Part shown: piece by piece, positions 1 through 5,676 of the stretch
Layout of the letters: each line of letters starts with the position of its first letter
Numbering within the stretch: position 1 is the first letter of the stretch
Source: Alistipes sp.
GTDB taxonomy: Bacteria > Bacteroidota > Bacteroidia > Bacteroidales > Rikenellaceae
Assembly (NCBI GenBank): GCA_017391185.1
Contig: JAFOZN010000243.1
Location: forward strand, 1 to 5,898
Direction: 5' to 3'
DNA: 5,898 bases
Notes under the pieces: model-generated
Told to the model about the DNA's origin: nothing
Database searches by the model: none
What the model saw: the letters and a program-made list of their open reading frames with translations, nothing else
Translations under genes and position numbers: made by a program

Positions 1-857
1 AGAAGCACACCTCCATATCTGGCGCGATAGACGGCAGGCGTAACCTTAAACTGCTTCTTGAAGAGTTTGATAAAATGTGAAGTGTTGGGGAAGGTACACT
101 CCACGCCTATCTCCGATATTGATTTAAGCGTAGAGATCAACAGCAGGCGCGACTGCATGAGTCGCTGATGGATAAACCAACGATGTGGTGGTATATTGAA
201 GTGGCGTTTAAACTCCTTCTTAAACGAAGTTAGTGATCTATTGGTCTGAGCCGCAAGCCTCTCGATGGAGATATCGGAAAACACATTGCGATATATAATC
301 TGCTCAAAATTACCGTAAGCCGCATCGGCATTACTCAATATCTTACTACGCAGGCAACACTCCGACATCGAGATAATGGAGTAGATCAACTCCGTCATCT
401 TGATATTCTCGGCTGCGGGATCCTGCATACGATTTTCATCATGCAGATAGCTGGCCAAATGAGAGAAGAAGTTACGAAGCACCGAATTTGCCTGAGTGGC
501 TACGTGATTCATGCGACTACACTTCTCACACGTGTGATTGCTCGTGATATCGAGCGAGAAACTCATATTGAGCTGAAGCAATATGCGTTGAATTTGCTGG
601 GGAGAGTAGTAGACAACTATCTGTTCAAAACCTTTAGCATCTTCAGGAACATTCTCCACATAATGATTTCCGATAGCGAGGTAGAATAGCTCACCTCGTT
701 GGATAGTATGGCGCGAATCACCATAATAGATGTGTTTCTCGCCTCGCAGAACATATCCTACAGCTATGCGTGAGAGTTGTTCAAGTCGAATACCCACATA
801 ATTTGTCTCTACATATCTTGCGATTGCCGCAGAATCGCAATTCTCCTTTAAAATCAT
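1..857 (-). CDS. AraC-family transcriptional regulator (3' end cut by window edge)
   Basis: The minus-strand frame is open from an ATG at 857 to the left edge, giving 285 residues with no stop. The C-terminal third is an AraC/XylS DNA-binding domain with two helix-turn-helix units: the first around residues 196-220 (ISIERLAAQTNRSLTSFKKE), the second around 247-280, containing PNTSHFIKLFKKQF and ending in the family's typical TP-x-x-Y-R. As that domain normally ends there, only a few residues should be missing. Residues 1-100 look like a cupin-type sensing domain (beta-rich, with a GELFYLAIGNHY stretch). A CxxC pair (C110, C113) is flanked by H108 and H118, and further cysteines lie at 7, 167, 168 and 253; I infer a possible metal or thiol role. 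The start follows a good Bacteroidales promoter by 32 bases and has no Shine-Dalgarno. The gene lies downstream of the Ton operon but beyond its terminator. Family assignment is firm; ligand and targets are unknown. Confidence 0.93.
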   Translation of the reverse strand, partial: MILKENCDSAAIARYVETNYVGIRLEQLSRIAVGYVLRGEKHIYYGDSRHTIQRGELFYLAIGNHYVENVPEDAKGFEQIVVYYSPQQIQRILLQLNMSFSLDITSNHTCEKCSRMNHVATQANSVLRNFFSHLASYLHDENRMQDPAAENIKMTELIYSIISMSECCLRSKILSNADAAYGNFEQIIYRNVFSDISIERLAAQTNRSLTSFKKEFKRHFNIPPHRWFIHQRLMQSRLLLISTLKSISEIGVECTFPNTSHFIKLFKKQFKVTPAVYRARYGGVL

Positions 858-889
858 AGTTATAATATAAGTTTTTTAATTGTGTATCA

Positions 890-921
890 CAAAATTAGAG
901 AGAAAGAGACAATTTATACAA
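890..921 (-). promoter_or_regulatory. Bacteroidales-type promoter for the AraC-family gene
   Basis: Read on the minus strand there is TTG (921-919), a 21-base spacer, then TAATTTTG (897-890), an exact match to the TAnnTTTG -7 consensus of the Bacteroides primary sigma factor at an accepted distance from a -33 TTG. The -7 element ends 32 bases before the ATG at 857, leaving a short AT-rich leader. Motifs and spacing are seen directly; use as a promoter is inferred. Confidence 0.75.
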
Positions 922-964
922 TAAATTATACTTAATTTCAGTATTTTCTTGTATTACAACATGA

Positions 965-997
965 TTTGGACTTTGTAATGCATACAAATAGGACAAA
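965..997. repeat. Inverted repeat upstream of the AraC-family promoter
   Basis: TTTGTA (972-977) and TACAAA (983-988) form a perfect 6-base inverted repeat around a 5-base spacer. An outer pair, TTTG (965-968) and CAAA (994-997), extends the rough symmetry. It lies about 45-75 bases upstream of the -33 element of the regulator promoter, where a regulatory protein could bind. A role as operator, possibly for autoregulation, is inference; AT-rich DNA produces such repeats by chance fairly often. Confidence 0.35.
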
Positions 998-1035
998 AAG
1001 ACACTATATAGGAGGTAATTTTCTGCGATATAGAA

Positions 1036-1055
1036 TTTGCAGGCTTATCTGCAAA
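1036..1055. repeat. Perfect 7-base inverted repeat in the intergenic region
   Basis: TTTGCAG (1036-1042) and CTGCAAA (1049-1055) are exact reverse complements around a 6-base loop. No T-run follows on either strand, so it is not an intrinsic terminator. It could be a protein-binding site or an RNA hairpin; nothing in the sequence decides which. Confidence 0.4.
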
Positions 1056-1115
1056 GGACGCTGAGGCCAACACACACCCATCAAGCATCACCACACAGCA
1101 CATACTCATGGGGCG

Positions 1116-1150
1116 AAAAAAAGTGCTTGCCCACACAGTGGACAAGCACT
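1116..1150 (-). terminator. Intrinsic terminator of the exb operon
   Basis: On the minus strand a 13-pair stem (1150-1138 with 1134-1122, one G-U pair, otherwise Watson-Crick) closes a 3-base loop and runs into a run of T (1122-1116). It starts 26 bases beyond the exbD2 stop codon. There is no matching T-run on the plus strand, so it acts only on leftward transcription. It should insulate the AraC-family gene from read-through. Confidence 0.9.
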
Positions 1151-1176
1151 CTGATTTATCATCAGCAGAGAGCGAA

Positions 1177-1647
1177 TTACTTCTCTGCCTCCAAAGCTGC
1201 GTAAGAGATCTTAAGAGCGTTAGCACGGCGAAGCTCCTGCTTCACGTCTGTGATAATACCCATCTTTGTGTCCTGATCGGCCTTGATGCTGATAGTCATC
1301 TGAGCACGGTCAGACTCGTTGAGCTGATCACGCTCGGCACCGATGAAGTCACCGATATCCTTTGCAGTCTTAAATGAGTCGTTCAACTGAATTCGAGGAG
1401 CTGTACCATACTTGGCCTGCATGTGTGAAACAGGCACACCAATGTTGATATAACTAACCAAATTCTTCTTCTCCAACTTCTGAATCTCAGTAGCACTTGG
1501 GAGCTTATAACGTACGAGCACCTCCTGATCACGCATGGTAGTTGATACCATGAAGAAGAACAGGATCATGAAGATAACGTCAGGGAGCGATGCTGTTGAG
1601 ATAGCAGGGACTTCCTTCTTGCCCCCGTCTTTTTTCATTACTGCCAT
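1177..1647 (-). CDS. exbD: ExbD/TolR family biopolymer transport protein (second copy)
   Basis: A 156-residue ExbD-like protein: a short basic cytoplasmic tail (residues 1-20), a single transmembrane helix (about 22-38, PDVIFMILFFFMVSTT) and a periplasmic domain. D23 sits where ExbD/TolR proteins carry the conserved membrane aspartate that handles protons inside the ExbB pore. Length is near the family norm. In the Ton system ExbD couples proton flow through ExbB to TonB at the periplasmic face. The start at 1647 is 3 bases after the stop of the other exbD, implying translational coupling; Met4 is an alternative start. The two ExbDs are clearly divergent, so this is not a recent duplication. 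Downstream comes the operon terminator rather than tonB. A role in a TolR-like or other motor cannot be excluded, but no tol genes are present. Confidence 0.92.
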   Translation of the reverse strand: MAVMKKDGGKKEVPAISTASLPDVIFMILFFFMVSTTMRDQEVLVRYKLPSATEIQKLEKKNLVSYINIGVPVSHMQAKYGTAPRIQLNDSFKTAKDIGDFIGAERDQLNESDRAQMTISIKADQDTKMGIITDVKQELRRANALKISYAALEAEK

Positions 1648-1650
1648 AAC

Positions 1651-2244
1651 TTACTTCTTTACTGCTTTACGTGGCTCTGCCTCAGAAATCTTCATTGGCA
1701 CTGCCTTTGTTATTACTCCACGCTCATCCTCATTAAGATCAGAGAATGGCTTGCTAAACTTTGACTGAGCTACATCATCGCGAATCTCATTGAAGGCACG
1801 TGTCAACTCGTTCTGTACCTGAATGTACATATCGTAGCCTGTATCACGTGTTGTCTGGAGTGAGATAACGCCCTTACTCTCCTTGTAAGTCCACTTAGAG
1901 CCGTCTGGCATATCGATCTCCTTCTCCTCCTTCTCTGGCATATTCTCGTCATCATTAGCATTTACGATGAACTCCTTAGCCTTATCTTTCAAAGCTCTAA
2001 CGTCCAACTGCTCGTCACCAGCCATCAACTGACCAGATGCATTCACAAACACGAGCAATACGTTACGGTCCTTCACCTTCTGGTCCTCAACCTTCACATC
2101 CTCTGGTGGGATAGGAGGCAGAACTCGTGAAAGTCCCTTATCTGAGTTCATTGTAGTTGCAACGAGGAAGAAGATGAGCAACAAGAACGCGATATCGGCC
2201 TGAGAGTCGGCGCGAACTTCCGGTGTTTTTCTTGCATTTCCCAT
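1651..2244 (-). CDS. exbD: ExbD/TolR family biopolymer transport protein with extended periplasmic domain
   Basis: A 197-residue ExbD-like protein with a basic N-terminal tail, one transmembrane helix at about 17-32 (ADIAFLLLIFFLVATT) carrying the key aspartate D17, and a periplasmic part beginning around residue 33. A proline-rich stretch (LPPIPPED, 42-49) follows the membrane, as in other ExbD proteins. It is about 50 residues longer than ordinary ExbD; the excess includes a strongly acidic, lysine-rich segment at about 97-125 and a longer C-terminal tail. It is expected to sit with the other ExbD inside the ExbB pentamer, perhaps as a heterodimer (inference). The ATG at 2244 has a strong Shine-Dalgarno (AAGGAGG, 6-base spacing) overlapping the upstream gene's stop codon, unlike its neighbours. 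Family membership is firm; the role of the insertion is unknown. Confidence 0.92.
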   Translation of the reverse strand: MGNARKTPEVRADSQADIAFLLLIFFLVATTMNSDKGLSRVLPPIPPEDVKVEDQKVKDRNVLLVFVNASGQLMAGDEQLDVRALKDKAKEFIVNANDDENMPEKEEKEIDMPDGSKWTYKESKGVISLQTTRDTGYDMYIQVQNELTRAFNEIRDDVAQSKFSKPFSDLNEDERGVITKAVPMKISEAEPRKAVKK

Positions 2245-2250
2245 TATCTA

Positions 2251-2257
2251 CCTCCTT
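2251..2257 (-). promoter_or_regulatory. Strong Shine-Dalgarno sequence for the first exbD
   Basis: AAGGAGG on the minus strand lies 6 bases before the ATG at 2244 and shares its first bases with the TAA stop codon (2258-2256) of the preceding gene. It fixes the start of this exbD. The other starts seen in full in the window lack such a motif, as is usual in Bacteroidota. Confidence 0.8.
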
Positions 2258-2693
2258 ATTTTAATGCGTCAGAAATTGCTGAATAGATAGCTGAAATGAT
2301 TGCACCAGCACCTGCTACATATGCAACCAAGATACTTGCATCTGCGATGACTGTCTCACCACGCTCGAAGAATGTCTGATTACCGATATCGAGAATCTGA
2401 TAGTCGTGACCGTTAGCGATAAAGTATGCACCCAAGATGATAGCAACAACTGCTACACCTGCGATAATAGTACCCTTAAGACCAGTAGGCTTCTGGATCA
2501 AGTCCCAAATTGCAGCAAAAACAGCTACTACAATAGCAACACCAGCGATGATATAACCCCAAACAAGAAGGCTACCAACAGCTGTAGCGTTATCTACTGT
2601 TGGATCCTCAGGCGTAGTAAAGATAGCCCAAGCAACCAATGCAACGCAAACTGCAATTAGGATGGGTGACAAATATTTAATAAATTTTCCCAT
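2256..2693 (-). CDS. Small four-helix membrane protein of unknown function in the exb operon
   Basis: A 145-residue, highly hydrophobic protein that I cannot assign to a named family. I see four probable transmembrane helices at about 8-26, 39-63, 73-93 and 116-140. Short polar links lie between them: an acidic, proline-containing loop (28-35), a basic QKPTGLK turn (67-73) and a longer polar loop with DYQILDIGNQTFFERGE (97-113). It has no cleavable signal peptide and no catalytic motif. It starts 28 bases after exbB, and its stop codon overlaps the Shine-Dalgarno of exbD, so it is surely co-transcribed with the motor genes. I recall hypothetical membrane proteins at this position in other Bacteroidales exb loci. 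An accessory or assembly role with ExbB is inference from position only. Confidence 0.85.
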   Translation of the reverse strand: MGKFIKYLSPILIAVCVALVAWAIFTTPEDPTVDNATAVGSLLVWGYIIAGVAIVVAVFAAIWDLIQKPTGLKGTIIAGVAVVAIILGAYFIANGHDYQILDIGNQTFFERGETVIADASILVAYVAGAGAIISAIYSAISDALK

Positions 2694-2721
2694 TTTAATT
2701 GAAATACTTTAAAGGTCTTAA

Positions 2722-3453
2722 TTACTTCTTGTATGCAGTCAAGATGTCAACCAAAGTGATTGAAGCATCCTCCATTGTGTTAACCAAAGCATCGATCTTT
2801 GTAACAACATAGTTGTAGAACAACTGGAGAATAACCGCAGCGATAAGACCCATCAAAGTTGTCAACAACGCAACCTTAATACCACCTGCTACGATAGTTG
2901 GAGAGATATCACCTGCAGCCTGAATCTGGTCGAACGCACCGATCATACCTACTACAGTACCCATGAAACCCAACATTGGAGACAAAGCGATGAACAAACC
3001 GATCCAAGTCAAACCTGACTCCAACTGACCTGTCTGAACTGAACCGTAAGAAACAACAGCCTTCTCAACTGCGTCAAGACCCTGATCCATACGATCCAAA
3101 CCCTGATAGTAGATAGAAGCAACAGGACCACGTGTGTTACGGCAAAGATCCTTAGCAGCCTCAACACCCTTCTCGTTCAAAGTCTTCTCGAACTCCTCAA
3201 CGAACTTCTTAGTGTTGATGTTAGAGAATGCCAAGTAGAGCATACGCTCGATAGCGATAGCAAGACCGATTACCAAGCAAACCAATACGGGCATCATCCA
3301 ACCCCAACCACCCTCGAGGAACTTCTGCATCAAAACCTGGTGCAAAGTGTCACCTGCGAGCTCAGTCTCAGCTGCTGCTGCAGCAGCGTCCTGTGCAAAT
3401 GCGCTTACAGTGCCAAGAGTAGCAACTGCCAAAAACATAAGATTTTTTTTCAT
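2722..3453 (-). CDS. exbB: ExbB/TolQ/MotA family proton channel protein
   Basis: A 243-residue ExbB. Residues 1-21 form a Sec-type signal peptide (MKK, hydrophobic core, SAFAQ), followed by a short alanine-rich linker (A23-A28). Three transmembrane helices follow at about 50-75, 148-174 and 190-217, with a large cytoplasmic domain (76-147) between the first two. The SPMLGFMGTVVGMIGAF stretch (158-174) and IKVALLTTLMGLIAAV (192-207) are the conserved pore-lining helices, including the threonines at 166 and 198-199 that typify the family. A pentamer of ExbB forms the channel around ExbD and uses the proton gradient to drive TonB-dependent outer-membrane uptake. It heads the operon exbB, membrane protein, exbD, exbD. 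Codon use is strongly biased (many TTG Leu, GGT Gly, ACC/ACT Thr), which suggests high expression. The start at 3453 gives the intact signal peptide; upstream is AT-rich with no Shine-Dalgarno. Confidence 0.95.
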   Translation of the reverse strand: MKKNLMFLAVATLGTVSAFAQDAAAAAAETELAGDTLHQVLMQKFLEGGWGWMMPVLVCLVIGLAIAIERMLYLAFSNINTKKFVEEFEKTLNEKGVEAAKDLCRNTRGPVASIYYQGLDRMDQGLDAVEKAVVSYGSVQTGQLESGLTWIGLFIALSPMLGFMGTVVGMIGAFDQIQAAGDISPTIVAGGIKVALLTTLMGLIAAVILQLFYNYVVTKIDALVNTMEDASITLVDILTAYKK

Positions 3454-3541
3454 AACTGTTTTTAATAAAGTTTAATTAATGTTTGTTATTTAGTTATTTC
3501 GTTAAATTTTCTAAAATTTTCTTCTCTTCTTCCGCTTTATG

Positions 3542-3567
3542 TGGCTCAAAATGCACTGCACAAGCCA
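3542..3567 (-). repeat. Imperfect hairpin in the exbB leader region
   Basis: On the minus strand TGGCTT (3567-3562) can pair with GAGCCA (3547-3542), and inside it GTGC with GCAT around a 3-base loop, leaving a 3-base bulge. That makes about ten pairs including wobbles. No T-run follows, so it is not a terminator. It would lie in the leader if exbB is transcribed from the distal promoter; a regulatory role is speculative. Confidence 0.25.
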
Positions 3568-3699
3568 AAACCGCCCTCGACACCCGTCAAGGATAGTAAA
3601 CTCCCGTAATGCACTTCTTCACACATAACAATCTACATTTCAACGCATTACACCCAAAACCCCCACTCTGAAAGTTCTCGGATACCGTTTTAGCAGACT

Positions 3700-3739
3700 T
3701 TTCGGACCGAAATATACGAATTATTTTTTTATCAAACAA
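3700..3739 (-). promoter_or_regulatory. Candidate exbB promoter overlapping a 13-base palindrome
   Basis: On the minus strand TTG (3739-3737) and TATATTTC (3716-3709) are 20 bases apart; the latter matches seven of eight positions of the -7 motif TAnnTTTG, counting the free positions. TTTCGG-A-CCGAAA (3700-3712), a perfect palindrome around one base, overlaps the -7 element. The upstream half lies in the end of ansA. Use here would give a leader of roughly 250 bases before exbB. A second weak -7-like match (TATCCTTG, 3595-3588) has no good -33 partner. The rest of the 3454-3731 gap shows no gene and no intrinsic terminator for ansA, so read-through into exbB is possible. Confidence 0.35.
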
Positions 3740-4814
3740 GTGCCGAAAGCGTAAATTCTCCACGAATTGGCATTTTCATCAGCTCCACAGACTCCTCCAA
3801 GGTCAGATTTTGCCCCAAAACATACATCAATTTGGTGATTGCAGCCTCGGTTGTCATATCATATCCCGACAAGACGCCTGCCGCTTGCAGACGCAATCCT
3901 GTCTCATATAATTGCATCTCCACAGAGCCATTATCACACTGCGTCACATTCATCACCACTACCCCTCTTTCGACTGTCTCACGCATCAAACGAAGGAACC
4001 ACTCCGAGGTCGGAGCATTGCCCGCGCCATAGGTCTCAAGCACCACTCCTCGCAACCCCTCAACGGCCAAAATCGCACGCAAGGTATATTCGCCTATACC
4101 AGGGAAAAGTTTAATGATAGCCACTCCCTCGTTCATCATGGTGGCCACCCTGAGAGGCTCTGCAACGCCCTTTGCTGAGCTGATAAGAGGCTCATTATAT
4201 GAGATTTTTACCCCCACCTCAGCCAATGCTGGAAAGTTAGGCGAAGAGAAGGCATCCAACTCCTCGGCACTCATCTTATGGGTACGGTTGCCACGATAGA
4301 GACAACTATGGAACAAGAGCGAAACCTCTGGCACCATCGGCTCTCCATCGGCTCGGCGAGCTCCTGCAATCTCGATAGCCGTAATCAGATTCTCACGCCC
4401 ATCGGTACGCAGACGACCAATAGGGATCTGACTTCCGGTAAAAACCACAGGCTTAGCCAAATTCTCAAGCATAAAACTCAGTGCCGAAGCCGAGTATGAC
4501 ATGGTGTCCGTTCCGTGCAAGACCACAAAACCATCATATCGCTCATAATTGGAGCGTATCACCTCTGCCATCGCCACCCAATCGGAAGGTTGCATATTGG
4601 ATGAGTCGATTAGTTTAGGCATGGTGTGCACATCAATATCAACCGACAAATATTTCAAAGCGGGGAACTCCTCATATATCCCACCGAAATCGAACGGAAC
4701 GAGAGCACCCGTCTGCTGATCTATACGCATACCGATGGTACCGCCCGTATAGATAATCAGTATCGAGGAACGGCGCGAGGCTGATGCCACACTCCAAACA
4801 GAACTCCTTTGCAT
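3732..4814 (-). CDS. ansA: Type I (cytoplasmic) L-asparaginase
   Basis: A 360-residue L-asparaginase, which hydrolyses asparagine to aspartate and ammonia. The first active-site motif is IYTGGTIGM (21-29), with T23 as the expected nucleophile. The second is LHGTDTMSYSAS (99-110), with T102 and D103. DSSNM (70-74) fits the substrate-binding loop. LYRGNRTHK (172-180) is characteristic of the type I enzymes and ends in the likely catalytic lysine K180. There is no signal peptide, consistent with a cytoplasmic enzyme. The protein has about 11 more residues before the first motif than E. coli AnsA; GTG at codon 9, with AGGAG ten bases before it, is a possible alternative start, though I keep the ATG. 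It begins 53 bases after tatD with no clear promoter between them, so it is probably the last gene of a dprA-tatD-ansA operon. All key residues are present. Confidence 0.95.
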   Translation of the reverse strand: MQRSSVWSVASASRRSSILIIYTGGTIGMRIDQQTGALVPFDFGGIYEEFPALKYLSVDIDVHTMPKLIDSSNMQPSDWVAMAEVIRSNYERYDGFVVLHGTDTMSYSASALSFMLENLAKPVVFTGSQIPIGRLRTDGRENLITAIEIAGARRADGEPMVPEVSLLFHSCLYRGNRTHKMSAEELDAFSSPNFPALAEVGVKISYNEPLISSAKGVAEPLRVATMMNEGVAIIKLFPGIGEYTLRAILAVEGLRGVVLETYGAGNAPTSEWFLRLMRETVERGVVVMNVTQCDNGSVEMQLYETGLRLQAAGVLSGYDMTTEAAITKLMYVLGQNLTLEESVELMKMPIRGEFTLSALV

Positions 4815-4867
4815 AAACGTTTTACCTATTTAAATAACAATAATTACTATACAATACCCATTTCACC

Positions 4868-5674
4868 TCACGCGAGAAAAACTCTTCGGGCGTTATGGCT
4901 GGTCACCTCAGCCACCTCCTCGGCCGAGATACCCTTTAACTGAGCCACCTTTTCGCACACATGAGCCACATAGGCCGACTCGTTTCGCTCTCCACGATGA
5001 GGCACAGGCGTAAGATATGGACAATCGGTCTCCAAAACAATATCCTCCAGCTCCATCTGAGCTACTACATCCGCCAAAGCCGCCTTTTTGAAGGTCACCA
5101 CGCCGCCAATGCCAAACAAAAAATCACCACACGCCTTCAGCCTGCGATAGCACTCCACCCCCTCAGAAAAGGCATGCAACACCCCTCTAAGGCGTTGCCC
5201 CAAGCCCCTTGCGCGCTCACTCTCAGCCTCCAAAATCTCGCACATATCATCCCACGCCGCGCGCGTATGTATCGCCACAGGCATATCCAAGCGTGCTGCC
5301 AAACGACACTGCTCCACGAAGGCTTCCCGCTGCTCTGAGACAAAATCCTGACTCCAATAATAATCTAATCCTATCTCTCCTACGGCGCAGAACTTCACCC
5401 CCGCAGGTGGCTCCGCGAGCAACTCTTCGACAAGCCTTAGCTCCTTGCGCCACTGAGGATTATCATTCACCGATGTTGGGTGCAAGCCCATCATCGGGAT
5501 GCAGTATTGGGGATATTGACCAACCAAGTCAAACAATCGCCCATGACTCTCAGAGTCGATAGCTGGCAAAAGCAGAGCCTCCACGCCCGCCTCCATAGCT
5601 CTGGCTACGGCTTCGGCTCTATCACCATCAAACTCCTCAGCATAGAGATGAGAATGTGTATCTATGAGTTTCAT
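4868..5674 (-). CDS. tatD: TatD family metal-dependent hydrolase (deoxyribonuclease)
   Basis: A 268-residue TatD protein, the usual length for the family. It is a TIM-barrel hydrolase with all metal ligands visible: H7 and H9 (DTHSHL), E100 (VGEIGLDYY), H136 (AIHTR), H167 (LHAFSE) and D217 (LETDCPYLTPV). GLHPT (63-67) is another family hallmark. TatD enzymes have magnesium-dependent nuclease activity, mostly 3'-5' on single-stranded DNA, and are linked to DNA repair; despite the name they are not part of the Tat export machinery. Overlap with broader metal-dependent hydrolase annotations is common, so the true substrate is not certain. The ATG at 5674 lies 2 bases after the dprA stop, indicating tight coupling of two DNA-handling genes. 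Codon use and GC are higher here than in the exb operon. Confidence 0.95.
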   Translation of the reverse strand: MKLIDTHSHLYAEEFDGDRAEAVARAMEAGVEALLLPAIDSESHGRLFDLVGQYPQYCIPMMGLHPTSVNDNPQWRKELRLVEELLAEPPAGVKFCAVGEIGLDYYWSQDFVSEQREAFVEQCRLAARLDMPVAIHTRAAWDDMCEILEAESERARGLGQRLRGVLHAFSEGVECYRRLKACGDFLFGIGGVVTFKKAALADVVAQMELEDIVLETDCPYLTPVPHRGERNESAYVAHVCEKVAQLKGISAEEVAEVTSHNARRVFLA

Positions 5675-5676
5675 AC

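Larger units (their letters stand above)
858..1176. other. Intergenic region between exbD2 and the AraC-family gene
   Basis: This 319-base stretch holds the terminator of the exb operon (1116-1150), two inverted repeats (965-997 and 1036-1055) and the promoter of the regulator gene (890-921). It also contains a 51-codon minus-strand frame with an ATG at 1109 and a stop at 954, but no promoter, ribosome-binding site or recognisable domain supports it, so I do not call it a gene. No tRNA or other known RNA is recognisable. Confidence 0.7.

Noticed and set aside
441..689. Plus-strand open frame of 82 codons
   Set aside because: It lies wholly antisense to the AraC-family gene, whose double helix-turn-helix is unmistakable.
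954..1226. Minus-strand open frame of 90 codons, with a possible 51-codon part starting at 1109
   Set aside because: Its first half overlaps exbD2 in another frame and runs through the terminator hairpin. The remaining part has no promoter, no ribosome-binding site and no recognisable domain.
1108..1377. Plus-strand open frame beginning in the terminator hairpin, with GGAGG at 1011-1015 upstream
   Set aside because: The GGAGG is about 95 bases from the ATG, too far to serve it, and the frame is antisense to exbD2.
3700..3731. Intrinsic terminator for ansA
   Set aside because: The palindrome would make only a very short stem and is not followed by a T-run on the minus strand; the A-run next to the stop codon is on the wrong side.
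3832..4499. Several plus-strand open frames opposite ansA
   Set aside because: Composition is that of antisense translation (rich in His, Ser, Thr, Pro) and ansA on the other strand has complete catalytic motifs.
4961..5562. Plus- and minus-strand open frames overlapping tatD
   Set aside because: They are out-of-frame shadows in GC-rich DNA; tatD has every expected metal ligand in its own frame.
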